Origin: DASQUK01 sp963756425 | GTDB taxonomy: Bacteria; Actinomycetota; Acidimicrobiia; Acidimicrobiales; VFJN01 | Reading direction: 5' to 3' | Length of the DNA: 64,000 nt | Assembly (NCBI GenBank): GCA_963756425.1 | Contig: CAVWNW010000019.1 | Span: 462,339-526,338, forward strand | In this document: positions 18,597 to 26,073 of the stretch, piece by piece | How positions within the stretch are numbered: position 1 is the first letter of the stretch | Layout of the letters: each line of letters starts with the position of its first letter | Translations under genes and position numbers: made by a program | The notes under the pieces: model-generated | Databases searched by the model: none | Told to the model about the DNA's origin: nothing | What the model saw: the letters and a program-made list of their open reading frames with translations, nothing else

Positions 18597-19802
18597 TCAG
18601 CGCGTGCCGCCGGCGGTGAGGCCCGGACGGGGCGTCGCTTCGCCGTCGCGGGGTTGGTCGGTCTCGCCGGAGGCCGCGCGGCGCCCCCTGCGGGCGGCCG
18701 GCAGGGCCAGGGTGGGCAGTGCGAACCATGCCGTCAACGGCAACCGGCTGAGCACCCGGGCGACGGCCGCCGGGCCGGACTGCACGCCGCCGTCGCGGTC
18801 GGTGAGCGAGACCGGTCCGCCCGAGGGGCCGTCGACGACGCGGAACCGCGCCAGCCAGTCGAGGGGGCCGATCACCCGAGCCAGACGCCGATGCCTCGGG
18901 TTCGCCGGGTCGATCGCGACCACGCGATCGCGCGTCGACGGCACCGCCCAGACGACGAGGGCGGCAATCGCCAGGTAGGAGAAGACCTGGACCGAGGCCG
19001 AGACCTCGATCGCGACGTGGAAGCACACCGCGATCCACACGGCCGCGTAGCGGGTGGCCCGCCACCACAGGCCGATCGCGATGAACAGCTCGGTGATCAC
19101 GATCAGCTTGGCGCCGACCGTGTGGAACGAGCGGTCAGTGAGCAGCGAGACCGCCCATCCGGGGAGCGGCGAGGCGTCCAGGCGGTCACGGACCTGCACG
19201 ACCCGGTGCCACGTGACGGTGCCGCCGAACCAGTCGGGGTCGACGAGCTTGCTCACGCCCGACGCCCCGTAGACCACCGCGGCCTCGAACCTCAGCAGCC
19301 ACAGCGGCCACGCGGGGGCGCGAGGATCGAGCGGCGGCTCACCCCGCCGCTCCCGGAGCCACGCATCCACCGACAGCTCGCGTCCACACGGGGCGACCGC
19401 CAGCGCCGCCAGCACGATCACGAGATAGGCGCGGTTGCTGTGGACGTGCGTGGTCGAGAGGAACAGGTTGTAGGCGACGACGCCGAAGGTCGCGCCCGTA
19501 GCCACCCGGGTGCAGAACCCCAGCGACATCGCCACGGCCGCGACGACGCCGACGGCCAGCAGGGCGCCGTAGAGGGGACGGGGAAGCTCGGGATACCACG
19601 ACGCGTACGGCTCGTAGAACGCGTCGCGATAGATCCTGCCGGCAAGCGCGTCGGCGACGAACGGGCGCAGGTGCAGTAACGTCACCGGCCCGACGAGGAT
19701 CCTCAGCAACGCCAGGGACCGCATGCTGACGCGCCGCCCCAGCAGTTCGTCCACCGCGCCGACGAGGCCCGCGGCGCGGGCGGGCACGGCCGTCGCCGTC
19801 AT
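18597..19802 (-). CDS. HTTM domain membrane protein (gamma-carboxylase-like)
   Basis: 401 residues with several membrane helices. The HTTM pattern is clear: SMRSLALLRILVGPVTLLHL, a YASWYPELPRPLYGALLAVG loop, GFCTRVATGATFGVVAYNLF, LLRFEAAVVYGASGVSKLVD and ELFIAIGLWWRATRYAAVW. HTTM is the membrane region shared with vitamin-K-dependent gamma-carboxylase. The separate lumenal half of the animal enzyme is not evident here, so carboxylase activity is not assured. ATG at 19802 overlaps the upstream stop as ATGA; the downstream gene follows after two bases. The unit is thus tightly coupled. Confidence 0.9.
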   Translation of the reverse strand: MTATAVPARAAGLVGAVDELLGRRVSMRSLALLRILVGPVTLLHLRPFVADALAGRIYRDAFYEPYASWYPELPRPLYGALLAVGVVAAVAMSLGFCTRVATGATFGVVAYNLFLSTTHVHSNRAYLVIVLAALAVAPCGRELSVDAWLRERRGEPPLDPRAPAWPLWLLRFEAAVVYGASGVSKLVDPDWFGGTVTWHRVVQVRDRLDASPLPGWAVSLLTDRSFHTVGAKLIVITELFIAIGLWWRATRYAAVWIAVCFHVAIEVSASVQVFSYLAIAALVVWAVPSTRDRVVAIDPANPRHRRLARVIGPLDWLARFRVVDGPSGGPVSLTDRDGGVQSGPAAVARVLSRLPLTAWFALPTLALPAARRGRRAASGETDQPRDGEATPRPGLTAGGTR

Positions 19803-20245
19803 GTGGCGTCCGACCGGTCGTCGCTGCGGAGCACCGTCACCTCGGGCCGGTCGGTGTTGCTCCACGTCGTGACCTGCGCCTCGAGATAGCGGGTCTCGTC
19901 GTCCTGCGGCGTGTTCCCGGCGACGTAGTCGAGGGCGGCGTCGAGGAGCGCCAGCTGGTTGTCGAGCCCGGCGTCGGCGTGGTGGCGGAGCTCCGGATGG
20001 CGCAGGCCCCGCCCCGTCACCATCTCGTCCCACCGGTACCCGGCCCAGGGCTCCGTGATCGGCACCCGGTCGCCGTCGGTGGTCACCCTCACGATCTCGG
20101 CTCGCCAGGTGCTCGACTCGGGGAACATCTGGAACGCGAACTCCTTGTGTGCGGACCGGTAGCCGCGCACCACGAGCGCCAGCTGCACGAGCACGACCAG
20201 GGCGACCACCAGCCGTCGTCCGATGACCCGCGACCGGGAGTCCAC
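19799..20245 (-). CDS. Single-pass membrane protein, HTTM partner
   Basis: 148 residues. One N-terminal membrane segment (RLVVALVVLVQLALVV) is followed by an outside domain with EFAFQMFPESSTWRAEIVRV and EPWAGYRWDEM. Small single-pass proteins (for example the DUF5819 type) commonly precede HTTM genes in actinobacteria; whether this one belongs to that family I cannot prove. GTG at 20245 was preferred over 20344 because the upstream part is a Gly/Pro-rich stretch. Its stop overlaps the HTTM start, so the two are probably made together and may form a complex. Confidence 0.7.
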   Translation of the reverse strand: MDSRSRVIGRRLVVALVVLVQLALVVRGYRSAHKEFAFQMFPESSTWRAEIVRVTTDGDRVPITEPWAGYRWDEMVTGRGLRHPELRHHADAGLDNQLALLDAALDYVAGNTPQDDETRYLEAQVTTWSNTDRPEVTVLRSDDRSDAT

Positions 20246-20368
20246 CCCGAGACGATGGCACGGATGCGGCCGCCACGACGACCCGCCGGCAACCGGGCCA
20301 CCCGTGGATCCACCACCCGGCCCCGCGGATCCGGTATGCCTCACACACCATCTTCAGGGGAGGTAGGG

Positions 20369-20551
20369 ATGATCGTTGCGTTGCTCATGGGCTTGGTCCT
20401 GCTGCTCGTCGCCACGTTCCCGGCGACGTGGCTGCTCATGCTGTTCCTCGGGAACGTGGGGGCCAACGTGACGTACTGGGGCGCGCTGCCGCTGGGCATC
20501 GTCGTCTCGTCCCTCATCGGAGCCGCGGGTTCCCAGGCGGACTACCGGTAA
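20369..20551 (+). CDS. Small two-helix membrane protein
   Basis: 60 residues: MIVALLMGLVLLLVATFPAT begins the first hydrophobic segment and YWGALPLGIVVSSLIGAAG the second. A strong ribosome site (AGGGGAGG) sits just upstream of ATG 20369, which supports translation. The family is not recognised. It is divergent from the HTTM operon and followed by a 16-bp-stem hairpin. Confidence 0.65.
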   Translation: MIVALLMGLVLLLVATFPATWLLMLFLGNVGANVTYWGALPLGIVVSSLIGAAGSQADYR

Positions 20552-20607
20552 GAACGTGCGCGGCGCTGGACACCGCGCCGGCGCCCTCTCGACCCTGTCC
20601 TAGGCTC

Positions 20608-20644
20608 CCGACAACCCGTGGCCCTACCGGCCACGGGTTGTCGG
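20608..20644. terminator. Perfect 16-bp stem hairpin
   Basis: Arms at 20608-20623 and 20629-20644 pair perfectly over 16 bases around a five-base loop (CTACC). The left arm reads CCGACAACCCGTGGCC. It lies after the small membrane protein gene and 18 bases before the SDR start. There is no T-run, as is common in high-GC actinobacterial terminators. It could instead act in the SDR leader. Confidence 0.6.
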
Positions 20645-20661
20645 AGGCTCGAGCGAGGGGA

Positions 20662-21495
20662 ATGCAGCGGCGCATGGAGGATCTCAGCGGCCGAGTCGCC
20701 GTCGTGATCGGCGCGGGAAGCGGCATCGGGCGCGGCATCGCCCTCGGGCTCGCCGCCGAGGGCATGTGGGTGGTGGTCGCCGACATCGACGGGGCGTCGG
20801 CCGAAGGCGTGCGCGACGAGATCACCGATGCGGGTGGGACCGCCACGGCAACCCGGGTCGACGGCACCGACCGAGGGTCGCTCGCCGATCTGGCCGAGAG
20901 CACGGTGGCGGCGTACGGCGCCGTGAACATGCTGTCCACCAACGTGGGTGTCTTCGCCGACCAGCCGCTGACCACCGCCTCCGAGGCCGACTGGGCCTGG
21001 ATCATCGAGTTCAACCTGATGTCGGCCGTCCGGGCCGTGGACGCCTTCCTGCCCCACCTCCGCGCCGCCGGCTCGGCGCACATCGTGATCACCGCCTCGC
21101 TGGCCGCGCTGTTGGCGCCCCCCAGCGTCAGCGGCGTCCACCTCGGCCTCTACACGGCCACCAAGCACGCCCTGCTCGGCTACGCCGAGTCGCTTCGCGG
21201 CGAGCTCGCCGGGGATGGCATCGGCGTCTCGCTGCTGTGCCCGGGCATGGTGCGCTCGAACCTCGCCGCCACCTCCGCCCGCCACCGCCCCGCCCGTCAC
21301 GGCGGGCCGTTGCCGTCGCCCCCGGACCGCGAGCCACCGGTCACGATGATGGCGCCCGAGGCCGTCGGGCCGGTGGTGGTCCGGGGCATCAAGTCCGACC
21401 GGCTGCACATCCTCACGCACCCGGCGGGCCTCGCCCTGGTCGAGGCCCGCCACGCCGCCGTCATCGACGACTTCGCGTTCTTCGCCGACGACTGA
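20662..21495 (+). CDS. SDR family oxidoreductase
   Basis: 277 residues, classical SDR. The cofactor motif is VVIGAGSGIGRG, the usual NNAG is replaced by STNVGVF, the catalytic Ser is in IVITASLAAL and Tyr/Lys are in YTATKHAL. The C-terminal part (MVRSNLAATSARHR and following) is longer than in many SDRs. ATG at 20662 or 20674 could be the start; the ribosome site GCGAGGGG suits neither perfectly. Probably an NAD(P)-dependent dehydrogenase of unknown substrate, followed closely by the quinone reductase gene. Confidence 0.9.
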   Translation: MQRRMEDLSGRVAVVIGAGSGIGRGIALGLAAEGMWVVVADIDGASAEGVRDEITDAGGTATATRVDGTDRGSLADLAESTVAAYGAVNMLSTNVGVFADQPLTTASEADWAWIIEFNLMSAVRAVDAFLPHLRAAGSAHIVITASLAALLAPPSVSGVHLGLYTATKHALLGYAESLRGELAGDGIGVSLLCPGMVRSNLAATSARHRPARHGGPLPSPPDREPPVTMMAPEAVGPVVVRGIKSDRLHILTHPAGLALVEARHAAVIDDFAFFADD

Positions 21496-21512
21496 CCGAG
21501 CACGGAGGAGCG

Positions 21513-21539
21513 ATGGGGGCCATGAAGCTGTGGCGGTGA
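21513..21539 (+). other. Possible 8-codon leader ORF
   Basis: GGAGGAG precedes ATG at 21513 at good spacing, but this frame encodes only MGAMKLWR and stops at 21539, 11 bases before the likely start of the quinone reductase. It could be a coupling leader peptide, or the remains of the original start after an indel. Confidence 0.3.
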
Positions 21540-21550
21540 CCGGGCAGGTG

Positions 21551-22528
21551 ATGAGGGCGGCCGTCTGCCGCGAGCACGGGCCGCCCGAGGCGCTGGTCGT
21601 TGAGTCCGTCCCCCGTCCCGAGCCCGGTCCGGGCGAGGTGCTCGTGCGGGTCGGCGCGGCGGCGGTCAACTTCCCGGACGTCCTCATCGTCGCCGACGGG
21701 TACCAGGTCTCCGTGCCGACGCCGTTCGTGCCCGGCAGCGAGGTCGCCGGCGAGGTGGTGGCCGTCGGACCCGGCGTCGACACCGCTGGGCCGGGAGACA
21801 GGGTGTTCGGCGCCACCATGGTGGGCGCCTTCGCCGAGTACGTGACGATGCCGGCCGCCGGCCTCATGCAGATCCCGCCCGGGGTCGATCTCCGCGCCGC
21901 CGCGGGGTTCTGGGTCGCCTATGCCACGGCGTACCACGCGCTGCGATCGGTGGCCGAGGTACGACCCGGCGACTGGGTGGTCGTCCTCGGCGCCGCAGGC
22001 GGCGTCGGCCTCGCCGCCGTGGATCTGGCCCAGGTGCTCGGCGGCCGCGTGATCGCCGCGGCGTCGACGCCCCGCAAGCTGGCGCTGTGCCGCGACCGCG
22101 GCGCCGAGCACGCGGTGAACTACGTCGACGACGACGTCCGGGACGCGGTCCGCGCCATCCTCCCGGACGGCGTCGACGTCGTCATCGACCCGGTCGGCGG
22201 TCCCACGTCGGAACGGGCTCTCCGCTCGGTCCGCTGGGGTGGACGCTTCGTCACGCTCGGCTTCGCGTCCGGCGACATTCCCCGGATCCCGCTCAACCTC
22301 GTGCTGCTCAAGGGCGCGATCGTCAAGGGGTTCGAGATCCGCACGTTCGGCCTCCACGCTCCGGAGCTCGCCGAACGCGACCGGGCCGAGCTGCTCGACC
22401 TGCTCGCGTCCGGCCGGGTGGCGCCCCACATCGATGGCGTGTACCCGCTGGGCGATGTCGCGGGGGCGCTCCGCCAGGTCGCCGATCGCCAGTCCGCCGG
22501 CAAGGTCCTCGTCGACCCGTCACGCTGA
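21551..22528 (+). CDS. Zinc-free NADPH:quinone oxidoreductase (MDR family)
   Basis: 325 residues of the quinone-reductase branch of medium-chain dehydrogenases. The N-terminal GroES-like half has MRAAVCREHGPPEALVVE and PGSEVAGEVVAVGPGV; the zinc-binding Cys cluster is absent. The Rossmann half has VVLGAAGGVGLAAVDLAQVL and GGRVIAAAST for NADPH. ATG at 21551 matches the usual family N-terminus; GTG at 21530 is an alternative. It follows the SDR gene and precedes an LLM gene, so a shared transcript is likely. Confidence 0.9.
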   Translation: MRAAVCREHGPPEALVVESVPRPEPGPGEVLVRVGAAAVNFPDVLIVADGYQVSVPTPFVPGSEVAGEVVAVGPGVDTAGPGDRVFGATMVGAFAEYVTMPAAGLMQIPPGVDLRAAAGFWVAYATAYHALRSVAEVRPGDWVVVLGAAGGVGLAAVDLAQVLGGRVIAAASTPRKLALCRDRGAEHAVNYVDDDVRDAVRAILPDGVDVVIDPVGGPTSERALRSVRWGGRFVTLGFASGDIPRIPLNLVLLKGAIVKGFEIRTFGLHAPELAERDRAELLDLLASGRVAPHIDGVYPLGDVAGALRQVADRQSAGKVLVDPSR

Positions 22529-22558
22529 CCGCTGCCGGTTCGACGCACGGAGGCAAAC

Positions 22559-23416
22559 GTGGAGCTCGGGTTCTCGTCGATGAACACGCCGGAGGACCCG
22601 GCTCCGGGCGAGCTGGCCGGCTGGCTGGAGGAGCGTGGCTTCGAGTCGTTCTGGGTCGGCGAGCATCCCCACATCCCGACTGCGCGCCGGACCCCGTATC
22701 CGGCCGGCGGCGACCTGCCGCCGCAGTACCTCCGGATGATGGACCCGCTCGTCAGCTTGACGACCGCCGCCTGCGCCACCGAGCGGTTGCTGATCGGCAC
22801 CGGCGTGGCGCTGCCGCTGGAGCACGACCTGTTCGACTTCGCGAAGGCGGTGTCCACCCTGGACCGGCTGTCCGGCGGCCGGCTCCAGCTCGGTGTCGGG
22901 GCGGGCTGGAACCGGGAGGAGCTCGCCAACCACCGCCCGGACATCCCCTGGTCGCAGCGCTACCGCGCCCTCGCCGAGTGCATCGGCGCCCTCCGCGCCC
23001 TGTGGGTCGAGGACGAGTCCGAGTTCCGCGGCCGGTTCTACGACTTCGATCCCGTGTGGTCGCATCCGAAGCCGCTCCAGCGGCCGCACCCGCCGATCCT
23101 GTGCGGAACGGGCCGCAAGCTCGGCACCACCCACGCCGTCGCATGGGCCGACGCATGGATGCCCATCGACGTCGCGCTTGGCGACGTGGCCCAGAAGGTC
23201 GGGCTGTTTCGCGAGGTCGCGGCTGCGTCCGGGCGTCCCGACATCCCCATCACGATCGTGGCCTGGGGCGATCCGTCCCCTGACACCCTGCGGCGCTACC
23301 GCGACCTGGGTGTGGGGCGCGCCGTCCTCGGCGCCACCCCGAACGCAGGCGGGGAGCCCGCCGCCCCGCTGCCGATCATCGACCGCTACGCAGCACTCAT
23401 CGATGAGCTGCGGTGA
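22559..23416 (+). CDS. LLM class F420-dependent oxidoreductase
   Basis: 285 residues of the luciferase-like fold. Features are the N-terminal ELGFSSMNTPEDPAPGELAG, SFWVGEHPHIPTARRTPYP, the GGRLQLGVGAGWNREEL segment and the late RYRDLGVGRAVLGATPNAG. It resembles the actinobacterial F420-dependent subfamily. GTG at 22559 has ACGGAGG upstream at good spacing. It lies 30 bases after the quinone reductase gene and is convergent with the CxxCH lipoprotein gene. Substrate unknown. Confidence 0.88.
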   Translation: MELGFSSMNTPEDPAPGELAGWLEERGFESFWVGEHPHIPTARRTPYPAGGDLPPQYLRMMDPLVSLTTAACATERLLIGTGVALPLEHDLFDFAKAVSTLDRLSGGRLQLGVGAGWNREELANHRPDIPWSQRYRALAECIGALRALWVEDESEFRGRFYDFDPVWSHPKPLQRPHPPILCGTGRKLGTTHAVAWADAWMPIDVALGDVAQKVGLFREVAAASGRPDIPITIVAWGDPSPDTLRRYRDLGVGRAVLGATPNAGGEPAAPLPIIDRYAALIDELR

Positions 23417-23425
23417 GCCGGGCCA

Positions 23426-24025
23426 TCAGCTGCGGGGGCGGGGGTCTGCGTTCTGGATCGCCGTGATCACGTCGTCGCCCACCGGTAGCGCCGCGCAGCC
23501 GTGGTTGTCCTCGCAGACGAAGTCGAACTGGGGCTCCGCGTCGCTGTGGCAGCCCGCGCAGCTCGTGCCGCTGAACCGGTTGATCACCTCGCTCCCACCG
23601 CGGCTCACGATCGTGGTGCCGGCGGCGGTGACGTCGAGGGTGAAGAACTCCCAGTCGTTGGAGCCGGGATCGAAGCCCGGCGCCCGCTTGACCATCGCCT
23701 CCTGGGGAATGAGCTGGATCACTGTGCCAACCGGATAGCTGCCGCCCTCCGGATCATTGGCGACCGCCAGGGTGCCCTCGAGGTCACCGGCCACGTTGTC
23801 GACGAAGAACCCGCGCACGCGCGTCATCTCCGCCAGCGGCTTGAAGTCGGCGGCGATGACCACGACGTCCTGGACCGCGGTGGTGTCCGTCGTCCCCGTC
23901 GTGCCCGAGGCGTCGTCCCCGTCGGCGTCCCCCGACGAGCACCCCACCGCGACCGCGATCACGATCGGGATCGCCATCAGGGTGACATGGGTGAGGACGC
24001 CGACTCGGCGCTGTGCGTCGTGCAT
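23426..24025 (-). CDS. Lipoprotein with CxxCH haem-type motif (cytochrome P460-like)
   Basis: 199 residues. A signal segment ends in AVAVGCSS (lipobox), followed by a Gly/Thr/Asp linker. The domain contains VVIAADFKPLAEMTRVRGFF, GTVIQLIPQEAMVKR and SNDWEFFTLDV. These are followed by SCAGCHSDAEPQFDF, a CxxCH motif for covalent haem, and two further Cys. The pattern is like cytochrome P460 or related c-type proteins, exported and anchored outside. ATG at 24025 or 23977 may be the start. No cytochrome maturation gene lies near. Confidence 0.72.
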   Translation of the reverse strand: MHDAQRRVGVLTHVTLMAIPIVIAVAVGCSSGDADGDDASGTTGTTDTTAVQDVVVIAADFKPLAEMTRVRGFFVDNVAGDLEGTLAVANDPEGGSYPVGTVIQLIPQEAMVKRAPGFDPGSNDWEFFTLDVTAAGTTIVSRGGSEVINRFSGTSCAGCHSDAEPQFDFVCEDNHGCAALPVGDDVITAIQNADPRPRS

Positions 24026-24104
24026 GACCGCAGACTAGGAAAACGGGCCGGAACGCGCCGGTGGCCGCATGGCCGCCCCCGCCGGCCCGGCGTAGGTTCG
24101 TCGC

Positions 24105-24404
24105 ATGACAACCGTTGCACTCGTCGTCAAGCTGACCGCCAAGCCCGAGACGCAGGACGAGCTCGCCGAGTTCCTCACCGGGGCCGTCGAGCTGGCGAAC
24201 GCCGAGGAGGGCACCCCGGTGTGGTTCGCCCTGCGCACCGACCCGGTGACGTTCTGGATCGTCGACGCGTTCCCGGGGGATGCCGAGCGCCAGGCGCACC
24301 TGGACGGCCCGATCGCCGCGGCCCTGTTGGCCAACGCCGACCGGCTGCTCGCCTCTCCACCGGAGATCAATGCCGCGGAGGTCCTGGCCTCGAAGACCCC
24401 CTGA
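24105..24404 (+). CDS. Antibiotic biosynthesis monooxygenase (ABM) domain protein
   Basis: 99 residues forming one ferredoxin-like ABM domain: VALVVKLTAKPETQDELAEF, then EEGTPVWFALRTDP, FWIVDAFPGDAERQAHLDG and IAAALLANADRLL. Such proteins are small dimers, some being quinol monooxygenases and many of unknown role. Its stop lies 3 bases from the stop of the NuoF-like gene on the other strand, so the two are convergent. Confidence 0.85.
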   Translation: MTTVALVVKLTAKPETQDELAEFLTGAVELANAEEGTPVWFALRTDPVTFWIVDAFPGDAERQAHLDGPIAAALLANADRLLASPPEINAAEVLASKTP

Positions 24405-24407
24405 CGG

Positions 24408-25889
24408 TCAGTCCAGCTGCCGGTGCTGGCGGTGGTCCGAGAGGAGGTCTGCGGGGTAGGAACCCGACCATTCCTGGCCGTGGGTCCAGTCGGGTTGCTT
24501 GGTGCGACGGCGGACGTCGAGGGTGACCTCGCCGTCGGCCAGCTCGACGACCTCGCTGACGAGCAGCGGCTCGACCGTGCCGCCGGACGCCCCGGCGACC
24601 GCGTGGGCGGCGGGTTCATCGGGCCAGCGGTGCAGTATCCGGCCGACGACCGCCTGCTGCTGGCTCGCGAGGTTGCAGCGGGCACCGTCGGCGATGGTGC
24701 GTAGCGCCGACGTGATCGTGTCCAGGTCGTCCTCCTTGCCCTGACCGGCGCACAGGCGCTCCAGCGCCTCCGCGAGCACCAGGCCGTCGCGCTTGCAGGG
24801 AGTGCACTGGCCACACGACTCGACCGCCAGGAATCGGGCCGCGCCGGCGGCGACCGCGGTCATGTCGGTGCCCTCGCAGACCACGATGAGGCTGGCGGTG
24901 CCGAGGCCGCTGCCGGCCTGGGCCATGTCCTCGTACGTCAAGGGGGTGTCGAGCAGCTCCGGCGGCAGGGGCCCGGCAGAAACCCCACAGAGGACCGCCC
25001 TCACGACCCTGCTCCGCAACAGGCCGCCGCCGACCTCGTCGATGGCGGCACGCACGGTGGTCCCCAGGGCGATCTCTCCGACCGCCGGGCGGGCGACGTC
25101 GCCGGTCACCGTGCAGACGATGGTGCCGGGCGACCGCGCCGTGCCATGGGCGCGGAACCAGTCGGCGCCCCGCTGGATGATGGCGGGGACGTTCGCCATG
25201 GTCTCGACGTTGCCGATCAGCGCCGGCGGCGCCCCGGTCTCGTGCCCGGGGCCGGCCATCTCGACGTGCGCCGCCAGGCCGCTGCCGCTGTCGACGTCGT
25301 CGTCGTGCTCGACCAGCTCCACGACGCCGCGCCGGTACGGCGGGGCGATGCGGGGGAACGGTGGCCGGCCGTCCACGACCTCGAGCAGCGCCGTCTCCTC
25401 GCCGAACAGGTACTCGTCGGGACCGGCCGCCACGGTCACGTCGACATCGCCCAGCATGGCGGCGTCGCGCATCTCGGCGATGGCCGCCTCCACCCGGGCC
25501 CGCTCGACCGTGCCCGACGCCTTGAGCGCCACCACGACGTCGCTCCCGGTCACGGCGTGGGCGGCGATGAGCGCACCCTCGATCATCGCGTAGGGGTTGG
25601 CGCGCAGGATGGCCCGGTCCTTGAACGTACCGGGCTCACCCTCGGCGCCGTTCACGACGACGCTGGTCGGGAGGTCGGGCGACAGGTTGCCCGCCACCGT
25701 GCGCCACTTGGTGGCCGTGGGGAACCCCCCGCCTCCCCGGCCCCGGAGCCCGGACGCCTCCACCTCCGCCATCACCGCGTCGGGCTCGACGCTCCGCGCC
25801 GACTCGATGCCCTGGCCGCCACCCGCATCCATGTAGGCGCGGAGCGATTCGAAGGGACGCCGGGGAAGCACACGTTCGACGAGGGTCAC
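24408..25889 (-). CDS. NuoF-like NADH dehydrogenase flavoprotein (solitary)
   Basis: 493 residues resembling the 51-kDa NADH-binding subunit of complex I and HoxF/formate dehydrogenase subunits. Visible parts are the FMN/NADH loop SGLRGRGGGGFPTATKW, VVNGAEGEPGTFKDR, the GEETALLEVVDG strand, an SLBB-like region and the 4Fe-4S site SCGQCTPCK (about 358-364) with a fourth Cys in GARCNLA near 404. GTG at 25889 has GAAGGGGG upstream. No NuoE, NuoG or hydrogenase gene lies next to it, so its electron partner is unknown. Confidence 0.88.
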   Translation of the reverse strand: MTLVERVLPRRPFESLRAYMDAGGGQGIESARSVEPDAVMAEVEASGLRGRGGGGFPTATKWRTVAGNLSPDLPTSVVVNGAEGEPGTFKDRAILRANPYAMIEGALIAAHAVTGSDVVVALKASGTVERARVEAAIAEMRDAAMLGDVDVTVAAGPDEYLFGEETALLEVVDGRPPFPRIAPPYRRGVVELVEHDDDVDSGSGLAAHVEMAGPGHETGAPPALIGNVETMANVPAIIQRGADWFRAHGTARSPGTIVCTVTGDVARPAVGEIALGTTVRAAIDEVGGGLLRSRVVRAVLCGVSAGPLPPELLDTPLTYEDMAQAGSGLGTASLIVVCEGTDMTAVAAGAARFLAVESCGQCTPCKRDGLVLAEALERLCAGQGKEDDLDTITSALRTIADGARCNLASQQQAVVGRILHRWPDEPAAHAVAGASGGTVEPLLVSEVVELADGEVTLDVRRRTKQPDWTHGQEWSGSYPADLLSDHRQHRQLD

Positions 25890-26073
25890 GGCCCCCTTCT
25901 TACCCGCATGTCCCAACGGCGACCCATCGCCCCCCAGCGCCGCGCGTGCCGGCCCGTGACCGTGCGCGTTCCGCCTCCGGCGCCCGGCTAGTGTCTCGGG
26001 CCGTCGAACGAGCGGGCGTGCTGGGGTTGCGCGGCGCTGCCCGCGACTCGGTTGGTCGGAGTTGTGGGGGCCC

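Noticed and set aside
20293..20325. GTGGATCCAC palindrome with GC arms upstream of the HTTM operon
   Set aside because: The outer arms are offset by one base and no regulator is linked, so an operator cannot be supported.
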